Assembly (NCBI GenBank): GCA_029933995.1
Contig: JAOZNB010000022.1
Span: 1 to 15,194, forward strand
Origin: Candidatus Moraniibacteriota bacterium
GTDB lineage: Bacteria > Patescibacteriota > Minisyncoccia > Moranbacterales > GCA-2747515
Length of the DNA stretch: 15,194 nt
Direction: 5' to 3'
Positions 1 to 6,333 of the stretch are shown in pieces. Both the position numbers and the translations under genes were made by a program. The notes under the pieces were generated by a model. That model was given only the letters and a program-made list of their open reading frames with translations. It ran no database searches and was not told the origin of the DNA. Each line of letters begins with the position of its first letter. Position 1 is the first letter of the stretch.

Positions 1-807
1 AGTATATATACCTTCCTTTTTTGTTATAAAAATTGGATACCACAGATTTGGTCTTTTTTTTCTGGGTGCATTAACACCAGTTGCCCTTAGATTATCTGCA
101 ATTTTATATTCACCATATTCATCTCCTAGCCATTCCTTATATAATTCCTCATCATCAATAGCAAAATGATTAAAGCTTGTAATTTGTTTATTGATTGTAT
201 ATACAATCACATATTCATGAGTGCCTGCAAAACCAAACTTATCTTGATTTCCTTTTAGGTTTGTAATGGTAGGAAGCACAGCAACAAAGTTATTTTCTCC
301 AAAAATTTCATCACATAAAAGCTTCAATTGTGATTGCTCGTTATCATCAATTGATATAAAAATAACTCCATCATCTTTTAATAAGTTTTTAGCTAACTTA
401 AGTCGTTTTGACATAAATGATAGCCATTTACTATGTCGAAAAACATCTTCTTTATCAACAAAATAATCATTATAAATAAAGTCTTTATGACCTGTATTAT
501 ATGGAGGATCAATGTAAATAACATCAATCTTTTTTCTATGCGTATAATTTAAAACTGACAACGAATGGTAATTATCACCTTCAATAAGAATATTATAATC
601 ATCGTCTAAATTTTGTTTATCTTTTATATCTTTAAATTTTCCTCCTTTTTCTTTTAAAATTGGTAACGCATTTTTTGCTTTTTTTTCAAATTTTTCCTCC
701 TTTTCTTCCCATACTAAGCCATACCTCTTACATTTTCTAAGCTGTGTATTCTCATATTGAAGTTCCTCGATTTGATCGAGTAATTCTTCTATTTTTTTAG
801 TTGTCAT
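1..807 (-). CDS. Type III-like DNA methyltransferase (Mod), N-terminal part, cut by window edge
   Basis: The reading frame opens at ATG 807 and stays open to base 1, giving 269 visible residues; the C-terminus lies outside the window. Residues 1-60 are charged and predicted coiled-coil. Then comes LIEGDNYHSLSVLNYTH and the amino-methyltransferase catalytic motif DPPYNTG (residues 100-106), followed by HSKWLSFMSKRLKLA and VIFISIDDNEQ (about 148-158). This order, with motif IV first and the SAM-binding motif expected later, is that of beta-class N6-adenine or N4-cytosine methyltransferases, and the wording is closest to type III Mod subunits. Residues after about 170 would begin the target-recognition region. 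It probably modifies DNA as part of a restriction-modification system, but the Res subunit cannot be seen. The start has no Shine-Dalgarno; its leader is repeat A (810-859). Confidence 0.9.
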   Translation of the reverse strand, partial: MTTKKIEELLDQIEELQYENTQLRKCKRYGLVWEEKEEKFEKKAKNALPILKEKGGKFKDIKDKQNLDDDYNILIEGDNYHSLSVLNYTHRKKIDVIYIDPPYNTGHKDFIYNDYFVDKEDVFRHSKWLSFMSKRLKLAKNLLKDDGVIFISIDDNEQSQLKLLCDEIFGENNFVAVLPTITNLKGNQDKFGFAGTHEYVIVYTINKQITSFNHFAIDDEELYKEWLGDEYGEYKIADNLRATGVNAPRKKRPNLWYPIFITKKEGIYT

Positions 808-809
808 AT

Positions 810-859
810 TTTGGATGGATTTTATAACCACTCATTTTTTATTAAAAAATGGTTGGGCT
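810..859. repeat. Imperfect direct repeat, copy A
   Basis: This copy begins TTTGGATGGATTTTATAACC, continues with CACTCA and ends AAAAAATGGTTGGGCT. It matches copy B at 974-1019 apart from a short indel in the middle. Copy A directly abuts the mod start codon, so on the minus strand it is the mod leader. Internally AACC and GGTT flank a T-run and an A-run, so it can fold into a hairpin. Confidence 0.75.
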
Positions 860-890
860 ACATTATTTAATTCTCACAAGAAACAAAAAG

Positions 891-982
891 CTCCCCGCGA
901 GTCGACTCATTGCTGAGTCCATACCTATTCCTAGATATGACCATCCAAAGTAACCTCACGAGGAGTTCTATACTTTGGATGG
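891..982 (-). other. Structured intergenic element (possible small RNA or leader structure)
   Basis: Three nested or overlapping structures are visible. GACTCA and TGAGTC (904-909, 914-919) form a perfect 6-bp hairpin; read on the minus strand its loop is GCAA, a GNRA tetraloop. CTCCCCGCGAG (891-901) and CTCACGAGGAG (955-965) pair over 11 positions on minus-strand RNA if two G-U wobbles are allowed. CCATCCAAAGTA (941-952) and TACTTTGGATGG (971-982) are a perfect 12-bp inverted repeat, an alternative to the second helix. On the minus strand a T-rich run (890-877) follows. I recognise no known RNA family. Confidence 0.45.
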
Positions 983-1019
983 ATTTACAAACCACTCACC
1001 AAAAAATGGCGGTTGGGCT
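974..1019. repeat. Imperfect direct repeat, copy B
   Basis: Second copy of the unit at 810-859: TTTGGATGGATTTACAAACC, then CACTCACC and AAAAAATGGCGGTTGGGCT. The copies are offset by about 160 bases and flank the hairpin cluster at 891-982. The first nine bases of each copy are complementary to 941-950, so either could form one arm of the inverted repeat. Confidence 0.75.
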
Positions 1020-1090
1020 TGTTTTTCACAATATTAAATTGTATTTACACTTTACCACTACCCGTCTCATAATTCAAGAATATCTCAAAA

Positions 1091-1114
1091 GGGACAGGTC
1101 AATGACACTATCCC
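1091..1114. repeat. REP-like palindrome
   Basis: GGGACAG (1091-1097) and CTATCCC (1108-1114) are inverted, with one wobble pair and an inner TCA/TGA pairing. The wording resembles REP palindromes associated with Y1 (RAYT) transposases, as I remember them. No transposase is present. The rest of 1020-1142 holds nothing I can identify; the frame 910-1155 is not convincing as a gene. Confidence 0.45.
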
Positions 1115-1142
1115 TGCAAAAAATATACAATGAATCAAAAAC

Positions 1143-1168
1143 AAAAACCGCCTGAATTAGCGGTTTTT
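1143..1168 (-). terminator. Intrinsic terminator downstream of tRNA-Gly
   Basis: AAAAACCGC (1143-1151) and GCGGTTTTT (1160-1168) form a perfect 9-bp stem with an 8-base loop. On the minus strand it is followed by another T-run and lies 11 bases after the tRNA-Gly 3' end. It could also act on the plus strand. Confidence 0.75.
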
Positions 1169-1180
1169 GTGATTATTTGA

Positions 1181-1252
1181 GCGGGTAACGGGAATCGAAC
1201 CCGTATCTTCAGCTTGGAAGGCTGACATAATGAGCCGTTATACTATACCCGC
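1181..1252 (-). tRNA. tRNA-Gly (anticodon TCC)
   Basis: The minus strand folds as a full cloverleaf. The acceptor GCGGGTA pairs with TACCCGC. The anticodon stem TCAGC/GCTGA encloses loop CTTCCAA, giving anticodon TCC. The T arm is CGGGT-TCGATTC-CCGT. The base after the acceptor stem (1180) is T on this strand, the discriminator expected for glycine tRNAs. CCA is not encoded, so the tRNA depends on a CCA-adding enzyme such as the one at 8206-9663. Confidence 0.95.
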
Positions 1253-1270
1253 CTTCGCCAGAGGCTACGA

Positions 1271-1319
1271 CGGGCACAGCCCGCCATGTCTTTGTTGTTA
1301 TAAGTAATTTAATAACAAC
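1271..1319. repeat. Two hairpins between tRNA-Gly and the reductase gene
   Basis: CGGGC-aca-GCCCG (1271-1283) is a GC-rich hairpin in an AT-rich context. GTTGTTAT (1294-1301) and ATAACAAC (1312-1319) form an 8-bp AT-rich hairpin just after the stop codon of the gene ending at 1326. The second may terminate that gene, but it lacks a clean T-run on the minus strand, so read-through into tRNA-Gly is possible. Confidence 0.4.
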
Positions 1320-1325
1320 GGCGTT

Positions 1326-2030
1326 TTATCCAAAATTGTCAAATTGTATATTTTCTTTTATTATATCCATGTTTTTTAGAACTTCTTCCATAGATTCAAT
1401 AAAAGCTTTCGTACCTACAATATAATACATTGTATTTTTAATATCGTCAACATACTTCCTAATCATATCTTCATTAATTCGTCCAGTTTCCCCATCCCAT
1501 TCTTGAGTTTCTCTTGTTAAAGTAAATACTGGCTTATAATTTTGTAATTCTATATTTTGTAATTCTTCGTGTAATGCAATAGACTTTTTTGTTCTATTTG
1601 CATATAAAAGAGTTACTTGTCTATTTGTTTTTTGATGTTCTTCATGTTTTATGATTGATCTTGCTGTTGTTACACCTACACCTGCAACTATAAGTGCAAT
1701 CGGCTGATTCATATTTTGAGGCAATGTCACATGTCCCATTGGTCCTTTGATAACCATTTCATCTCCATCATTCATCTCCATCATATTTTTTTTAAATGCA
1801 CTTTCACTTCCGCGCATTATGAACATTAAATTTTCTTCATGAGGAGCTGCTGCAATAGACATTGCTCGAAATGTTGGATTGTCATCTGTATTTACTGGAT
1901 TTGCAAAATCCAAAAACATAAATTGTCCTGAGTTGAAAGAAAAGTCTTTTGGTTTCGTAATAATAAATTGAAAGGTATTTTCTGCTATTTCATTTTTTTG
2001 AATTAGCTTTACTGTAGATTGTGAAATCAT
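1326..2030 (-). CDS. Ferredoxin-NADP reductase-like FAD/NAD(P)-binding oxidoreductase
   Basis: The 234-residue protein matches the two-domain ferredoxin-reductase fold. The N-terminal FAD-binding barrel (about 1-100) carries FRAMSIAAAP, corresponding to the RxxS flavin motif, and GPMGHVTLP. The C-terminal nucleotide-binding domain (about 110-234) carries VAGVGVTTARSII, the glycine-rich pyridine-nucleotide loop, then YYIVGTKAFIESM and the terminal FDNFG, comparable to the aromatic C-terminus of the family. No signal peptide or iron-sulfur cysteines are present, so it is likely a soluble flavoprotein moving electrons between NAD(P)H and an unknown acceptor. It is divergent from the thioredoxin-like gene at 2157. 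The ATG at 2030 has no Shine-Dalgarno. Confidence 0.88.
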   Translation of the reverse strand: MISQSTVKLIQKNEIAENTFQFIITKPKDFSFNSGQFMFLDFANPVNTDDNPTFRAMSIAAAPHEENLMFIMRGSESAFKKNMMEMNDGDEMVIKGPMGHVTLPQNMNQPIALIVAGVGVTTARSIIKHEEHQKTNRQVTLLYANRTKKSIALHEELQNIELQNYKPVFTLTRETQEWDGETGRINEDMIRKYVDDIKNTMYYIVGTKAFIESMEEVLKNMDIIKENIQFDNFG

Positions 2031-2058
2031 AGTCTTAATATTTTACATTTATCTTCTT

Positions 2059-2087
2059 ATAATAAAAGAATTTTCAATTCCATGCAA
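2059..2087 (-). promoter_or_regulatory. Sigma70-type promoter for the reductase gene
   Basis: On the minus strand TTGCAT (2087-2082) and TATTAT (2064-2059) are separated by 17 bases. Transcription would start about 22 bases before ATG 2030, giving a short leader without a Shine-Dalgarno. It lies back to back with the promoter at 2098-2126. Confidence 0.6.
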
Positions 2088-2097
2088 CATCAACGAC

Positions 2098-2126
2098 TTG
2101 CATAAAAATACAAAAATACTTAATAT
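2098..2126 (+). promoter_or_regulatory. Sigma70-type promoter for the DsbA-like gene
   Basis: TTGCAT (2098-2103) and TAATAT (2121-2126) are separated by 17 bases. The same -35 hexamer is used on the opposite strand, with ten bases between the two -35 boxes. Confidence 0.6.
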
Positions 2127-2156
2127 ATAAGATGTATTAACTAATTAATATTTTTT

Positions 2157-2918
2157 ATGACTGAAAAAACAAAAAATAACAAAGCTTATAAAACACATTG
2201 GCATTCATTTTGGTTTGGGTTTATGAGTTCTCTTGCTATTGTACTTTTTGTACTACTTATTGCAACTGTTATCGAACGTGTATCATTTGGAACACAAAAT
2301 CCAAAAAGAATTAGCATCACCAAATCAGAAAATAAAAATATAGAACAAGAATCTAAACCTGCCCTATCACTAGCACAGTCAATTGAAACACTTGATATAA
2401 ATAAGGATGAATTTAACAAATGTATAGAAGATGGCCGTCACACAGACACAGTTGCTAATAATATTGCAAGTGGTAAAACTGCTGGAGTTAAAGGCACTCC
2501 ACATAGTTTCGTGTTAATTGATGATGCAATATATGAAATACCTGGTGCACACACAGAAAAAGGTATGCGTGAGTTTTTTGATGACTTACTAGCTGGTAAT
2601 GATTTAAAAGCAAAGGATATCAGTGATATAGTAAATCTTGAACAAGTGACTGAAGATGATTGGATTCGAGGTAACGAGAAGGCACGTATTACAGTAATTG
2701 AATATTCTGATGTTGACTGTCCCTTTTGTAAAAAATTTCACAAAGCAACAAATAGCATCTTGAGTGATTATAGTGATGATGTCATGTGGGTATTTCGACA
2801 CATGCCTATTGATAGTTTGCATCCGAATGCACGAGCAAAAGCTGAAGCAGCAGAATGTGTTGGTGAAATAGGTGGTGCCATCAAATTTTGGGAATATATG
2901 GACATCCTCTTCAGATAA
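2157..2918 (+). CDS. Membrane-anchored DsbA-family thioredoxin with circularly permuted domain order
   Basis: The 253-residue protein starts with a short cytoplasmic segment and one membrane helix (residues 19-39), placing the rest outside the membrane. In ordinary DsbA-like proteins the CxxC active site comes first and the cis-proline loop later. Here the order is reversed. Residues about 75-150 read like the usual C-terminal half (DEFNKCIEDGR, AGVKGTPHSFVLID with cis-Pro 115, then YEIPGAH). Residues about 168-253 read like the usual N-terminal half (ARITVIEYSDVDCPFCKKF with Cys188 and Cys191, then FRHMPIDSLHPNARAKAEAA). The chain ends at FWEYMDILFR, where the usual protein would continue into the part found at the front. 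Each half appears once, so this looks like a true permutation, not a truncation. Expected role: disulfide exchange in exported proteins. No Shine-Dalgarno. Confidence 0.85.
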   Translation: MTEKTKNNKAYKTHWHSFWFGFMSSLAIVLFVLLIATVIERVSFGTQNPKRISITKSENKNIEQESKPALSLAQSIETLDINKDEFNKCIEDGRHTDTVANNIASGKTAGVKGTPHSFVLIDDAIYEIPGAHTEKGMREFFDDLLAGNDLKAKDISDIVNLEQVTEDDWIRGNEKARITVIEYSDVDCPFCKKFHKATNSILSDYSDDVMWVFRHMPIDSLHPNARAKAEAAECVGEIGGAIKFWEYMDILFR

Positions 2919-2951
2919 ATATTTTTCCAAATTTAAATAGTCATAGTTTAC

Positions 2952-2979
2952 ATAAAAGCGCTTCATGAAGTGCTTTTAT
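2952..2979 (+). terminator. Hairpin terminator after the DsbA-like gene
   Basis: ATAAAAGCGCTTC (2952-2964) and GAAGTGCTTTTAT (2967-2979) form a 13-bp stem with one G-U wobble, 33 bases after the stop codon. The T-run is inside the stem, so strength is uncertain. Confidence 0.55.
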
Positions 2980-3016
2980 AATTATCAATGAAATATTAAA
3001 AACCTAGACTTTTCCC

Positions 3017-3045
3017 TTTACAAAACACTTTTTTGATGATATTCT
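3017..3045 (+). promoter_or_regulatory. Sigma70-type promoter for the DUF4446-infB operon
   Basis: TTTACA (3017-3022) and TATTCT (3040-3045) are separated by 17 bases and lie 25 bases before ATG 3071, leaving a very short leader without a Shine-Dalgarno. Confidence 0.5.
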
Positions 3046-3070
3046 GACTAATAATTATATCTAACAATAT

Positions 3071-3565
3071 ATGACTGAATTTTTTTCTACCCATCAAAAT
3101 CTTTTTGCTATACTTACAATTGTTACGTTTGTATTATCACTTATAACAATTGTTATAACTATTTTACTTGTCATAACAACAAAAAAATTACGTGCTACAA
3201 CAAAAGCACTTTTTGCTGGCAAAAAAGGAGTTGATTTGGAAGAGGTAATTTTACAAAACAACACAAAAATATCTGAGCTTGATACTGAAATACAAGAACT
3301 TTTCAATATATCAAATACCATACATAAACAAGCTCACAAAAGTTTACACAAGGTTGGACTAATCAGATTTAATCCTTTTGGTGAACGTGCTGGCAATCAA
3401 AGTTTTGCTGTAGCATTTCTCAACAGTGCCGATGACGGTATACTTATATCATCACTACATACTCGTGAAGGTACACGTGTATACACAAAACAGATCAAGG
3501 AAGGTCAGCCTGTAAATAATGAGCTTACTCAAGAAGAAAAGAATGTTATTACAAATGCACAATAA
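3071..3565 (+). CDS. DUF4446 family membrane protein
   Basis: The 164-residue protein has one long hydrophobic N-terminal helix (residues about 11-36), a polar, probably coiled-coil middle (about 55-90) and a conserved C-terminal domain with the DUF4446 signature: VGLIRFNPFGERAGNQSFAV, then AFLNSADDGILISSLHTREG and TRVYTKQIKEG, ending in the usual LTQEEKNVI. The family is common in Gram-positive and candidate-phyla bacteria; its biochemical role is unknown to me. The gene ends 19 bases before infB and shares its promoter. The start at 3071 is the only sensible one, because the hydrophobic helix begins just after it. Confidence 0.85.
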   Translation: MTEFFSTHQNLFAILTIVTFVLSLITIVITILLVITTKKLRATTKALFAGKKGVDLEEVILQNNTKISELDTEIQELFNISNTIHKQAHKSLHKVGLIRFNPFGERAGNQSFAVAFLNSADDGILISSLHTREGTRVYTKQIKEGQPVNNELTQEEKNVITNAQ

Positions 3566-3584
3566 TTACTAATATTATATTTTC

Positions 3585-5372
3585 ATGGATGAAAAAAAAG
3601 ATGAAGAAAAAATCGAGAAAAAAAGTGTAAAAATTCCATCAACTGTCACTGTTAAAAAGTTTGCAGAGATTTTAGATTTGCCTGTAACAACTCTCATCGC
3701 AGAATTAATGAAGAATGGTATCATGGCAACAATTAATGAAGAAATTGATTTTGATACAGCTGCAATTATTGCAGAAGATCTAGAATATACTGCAACAGAA
3801 GACCTCGAAATTGCCGATGATGAACTGATTACTCTTGAAAAAGTTCTTGATATTTGTTCAAAGGAAAAAGATGGTGATGAAAAATTAGAACAACGCCCAC
3901 CAATTGTTACAATCTTAGGTCACGTTGATCATGGGAAAACAACTCTTCTTGATACAATTCGCAAAAAATCTGTTGCAGAAAGTGAATCAGGTGGCATCAC
4001 ACAACACATCAGCGCTTATCAAACAAAAAAACGTGGCAAGCTGATTACATTTATTGACACACCTGGACATGAAGCATTTGCAGCTATGCGAGAACGTGGT
4101 GTATCTATTGCTGATATTGCTGTACTTGTAGTTGCGGCTGATGATGGTGTGCGACCACAAACAAAAGAGGTAATAAAATATCTCAAAGATAAGAAAATCC
4201 CAACAATTGTTGCAATTAATAAAATAGATAAACCAAACGCAAACTCTATGCGTGTAAAACAAGAACTTGCTGACTTAGACATAATGATCGAAGAATGGGG
4301 TGGCTCAGTAATGTGTAATGAAATTAGTGCTAAAAATAATATTGGTATTACCGATATACTTGAGAGTATCTTACTCTTGGCTGAGGTTGAAGACTTCCAA
4401 GCAAATACCAAAAGAGATGGACTTGCAGTTGTATTAGAATCACACAAAGATCCTCAAAAAGGACCTGTTGCAACTGTTGTTGTAAAAACTGGAACACTCA
4501 GAGTTGGACAAGATGTAAATGTTGGTAAAACATATGGTCGTATCCGTCACATAGAAGATTCACGTGGACACAGCATTGACAAGGCACCTCCATCTGCACC
4601 AGTGACACTTTTTGGACTTACTGATACCGCAAATACAAATGACATTGTGCAAGTTGCAAATGCAAAAAGAAGCGCGCGTCTAAAGTCACAAGAAATGGCA
4701 ACTAGGCTTGCTGGTGACAAAAAACAAGTCAAGAGTATCAATGATAATGATGATACTCCAAAAATTAACATTATTATTAAATCAGATGTACAAGGGTCTA
4801 TCGAAGCAATTGACCAAATACTTGGTGCAATTCCACAAAATAAAGTTGCTGTAAATTATGTTGATACAGGCGTTGGAAATATTACTGAATCAGATGTACG
4901 TCTTGCTAGTAGCTCTGATGCTCTCATATATGGCTTTAATGTAGATATGAGCCCTGTTGCAAAACGTATGGCAACAGACGATGAAGTTACTGTTTCTACA
5001 TATAAAGTTATTTATGAATTAGTTGATGACATCAAAGAACGCCTACTTGCAATCCTACCTGATGAAATAGAACGTACAGACATTGGCGAGCTAGAAGTTC
5101 TGGGTGTATTTTTCACAGAAAAAGGCATGATGATTATTGGTGGTCGTGTCACAAAAGGAAAGATTGTTGCTAAAGATGTAAAAATTGATGTATTTAGAAA
5201 AGATACTCAAATTGGAACTGGTGAACTTACAAACCTTCAACACAACAAAGTTGATATTAATGAAGTTAAAAAAGGCAAAGAGTGTGGTATCACCTTTACT
5301 GGAGAAACTAAGATTAAAGTTGGTGATACGCTACAATTATATACTGAAATTCTACAACCCAAAGAACTATAA
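3585..5372 (+). CDS. infB: Translation initiation factor IF-2
   Basis: IF-2 is the GTPase that brings initiator fMet-tRNA to the 30S subunit and promotes 50S joining. The 595-residue protein has a short charged N-terminus, an IF2_N-like helical segment (about 18-70), and a G domain with GHVDHGKT (112-119), the GGITQHISAY switch, DTPGH (158-162), NKID (212-215) and SAK (248-250). Domain II follows, then the IF-2 C-terminal core with INIIIKSDVQGSIEAI and VNYVDTGVGNITESDV, and the final barrel. It is much shorter than the 890-residue E. coli form because the N-terminal extension is nearly absent, as in other reduced genomes. It sits 19 bases after DUF4446, has no Shine-Dalgarno, and is followed by a strong terminator. 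Confidence 0.98.
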   Translation: MDEKKDEEKIEKKSVKIPSTVTVKKFAEILDLPVTTLIAELMKNGIMATINEEIDFDTAAIIAEDLEYTATEDLEIADDELITLEKVLDICSKEKDGDEKLEQRPPIVTILGHVDHGKTTLLDTIRKKSVAESESGGITQHISAYQTKKRGKLITFIDTPGHEAFAAMRERGVSIADIAVLVVAADDGVRPQTKEVIKYLKDKKIPTIVAINKIDKPNANSMRVKQELADLDIMIEEWGGSVMCNEISAKNNIGITDILESILLLAEVEDFQANTKRDGLAVVLESHKDPQKGPVATVVVKTGTLRVGQDVNVGKTYGRIRHIEDSRGHSIDKAPPSAPVTLFGLTDTANTNDIVQVANAKRSARLKSQEMATRLAGDKKQVKSINDNDDTPKINIIIKSDVQGSIEAIDQILGAIPQNKVAVNYVDTGVGNITESDVRLASSSDALIYGFNVDMSPVAKRMATDDEVTVSTYKVIYELVDDIKERLLAILPDEIERTDIGELEVLGVFFTEKGMMIIGGRVTKGKIVAKDVKIDVFRKDTQIGTGELTNLQHNKVDINEVKKGKECGITFTGETKIKVGDTLQLYTEILQPKEL

Positions 5373-5385
5373 CTACAAAAACAAT

Positions 5386-5415
5386 AAAAACTGCTATCTT
5401 AAGATAGCAGTTTTT
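5386..5415. terminator. Bidirectional intrinsic terminator between infB and DUF134 gene
   Basis: AAAAACTGCTATCTT (5386-5400) and its exact complement (5401-5415) make a perfect 30-base palindrome that ends in TTTTT on either strand. It lies between convergent genes. Confidence 0.9.
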
Positions 5416-5430
5416 ATTATTCTTGTTTTG

Positions 5431-5709
5431 TTATTCTTGTACAATACGAATTGCTTTCCCATTTACAATTGCCTCACTTACATTTTCAAGTGTATTTGCT
5501 AAAATACGTTGAAATGTACTTTGTGATGTTTTCATATGATTAGCGCATTGTGTTTGGTCTAGTTTTTCTACATATCGCAACCGTAAGGCTTCAAATTCTT
5601 CCAGAGAAAGTTCTACAACTTCTAACGACCGCAATGGCACGCCTTGTGGCTTATAAAATACCACATCTGGCATACCACCTAATCGTCTTTTTCCTCTTGG
5701 TCGTGGCAT
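5431..5709 (-). CDS. DUF134 (UPF0251) family putative DNA-binding protein
   Basis: The 92-residue protein begins MPRPRGKRRLGGMPDVVFYK and continues with PQGVPLRSLEVVELSLEEFE and ALRL, the hallmark of the UPF0251/DUF134 family. The C-terminal half is a sigma-like helix-turn-helix (about 50-85: QTQCANHMKTSQSTFQRIL). Family members are thought to bind DNA and often sit near iron-sulfur or nitrogenase-cofactor-related genes. Some members have cysteines near the N-terminus; here that stretch reads KRRLGGMP with no cysteine. It follows the DUF5320 gene by 18 bases in the same operon. It is a candidate regulator of its own operon through the palindrome at 5951-5966; that is inference. No Shine-Dalgarno. 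Confidence 0.88.
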   Translation of the reverse strand: MPRPRGKRRLGGMPDVVFYKPQGVPLRSLEVVELSLEEFEALRLRYVEKLDQTQCANHMKTSQSTFQRILANTLENVSEAIVNGKAIRIVQE

Positions 5710-5727
5710 AATATATAATATCTTAAA

Positions 5728-5922
5728 TTATTTATTCTCTGAATCACTAGAATTATTATCCTGTCCACATGGTTTCAATCCACGACCCTGTCCGCAATCT
5801 TCACTAGACTGCACGTCTTCTTGTTTTATATCCTCAACTTCTTTTGGCGTTACGCAGTTCCCCGCACCACGACCTGTTTGTGGACCCTTGCCTTGTGGTC
5901 CTGTTCCATCTTGATTTGGCAT
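5728..5922 (-). CDS. DUF5320-like small Gly-rich protein
   Basis: The 64-residue protein begins MPNQDGTGPQGKGPQTGRGA followed by GNC. This matches the DUF5320 N-terminus (usually MPxxDGTGPxGxGPxTGRGxGxC). The remainder is acidic and low-complexity, with cysteines at CGQGRG and PCGQD. Function is unknown; such genes commonly neighbour DUF134, as here, in anaerobe and candidate-phyla genomes. It is the first gene of the two-gene operon. The start at 5922 is fixed by the conserved MP beginning and lies 32 bases after the -10 box. No Shine-Dalgarno precedes it. Confidence 0.82.
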   Translation of the reverse strand: MPNQDGTGPQGKGPQTGRGAGNCVTPKEVEDIKQEDVQSSEDCGQGRGLKPCGQDNNSSDSENK

Positions 5923-5950
5923 AGTATTTTTATTACTAATTAATTATATT

Positions 5951-5982
5951 ATGAGTATATACCCATAACTATATTTTGTCAA
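5951..5982 (-). promoter_or_regulatory. Consensus promoter with overlapping palindromic operator
   Basis: On the minus strand TTGACA (5982-5977) and TATACT (5959-5954) are separated by 17 bases, a near-perfect sigma70 promoter for the DUF5320-DUF134 operon. The -10 is embedded in ATGAGTATATACCCAT (5951-5966), palindromic in seven of eight pairs, which is the position and symmetry expected of a repressor operator. Confidence 0.75.
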
Positions 5983-6241
5983 GTATTTCTGTACTAATAC
6001 AAAAACCCTAACCCCACCTTGACTAGAGCAAGAAAACTGTATTTCTAATCATTCCCAAAAAAATGTCATAATCAAGAATCCAAATATTCATTAATACAGC
6101 CTGAATTCTAAACAAATTTATTTATATATCAACTTATTGTGCAAACAAGCACGTAAGTATCCTATACCAATGACTACATAAACGTAAAAGGTCTCTAAAA
6201 AAATTAAATTTATAATATTAAAATAATATTAAAATATGAAA
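5983..6241. other. Gene-free AT-rich stretch
   Basis: This is most of a 411-base gap between convergent upstream and downstream features (5923-6333). Apart from the promoter at 5951-5982 and the terminator at 6242-6271, I see no reading frame with family resemblance, no tRNA and no strong hairpin. The sequence is AT-rich with several short A-runs. Confidence 0.6.
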
Positions 6242-6271
6242 AAGGTCTTATGCAATTATGCATAAGACCTT
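6242..6271 (-). terminator. Intrinsic terminator after the PEP-CTERM gene
   Basis: AAGGTCTTATGCA (6242-6254) and TGCATAAGACCTT (6259-6271) form a perfect 13-bp stem with a 4-base loop. A T-run follows on the minus strand. It lies 62 bases after the stop codon of the gene ending at 6334. Confidence 0.85.
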
Positions 6272-6333
6272 ATGAATGTATATTTTTATTTATTTCAAGA
6301 CCATTCTTATCTCAAAATAATGAGGTTTTACAT

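Noticed and set aside
266..466. 66-codon plus-strand frame
   Set aside because: It is the antisense shadow of the methyltransferase, whose DPPYNTG and ISIDD motifs are on the other strand.
852..1018. GTTGGGC at both direct-repeat ends, resembling the integron attC core GTTRRRY
   Set aside because: No matching RYYYAAC partner at attC spacing and no integrase or cassette gene, so an integron is not supported.
910..1155. 81-codon plus-strand frame in the repeat region
   Set aside because: It runs through the inverted repeat, the direct repeat and the terminator stem, has no SD and no family resemblance; the structures explain the sequence better.
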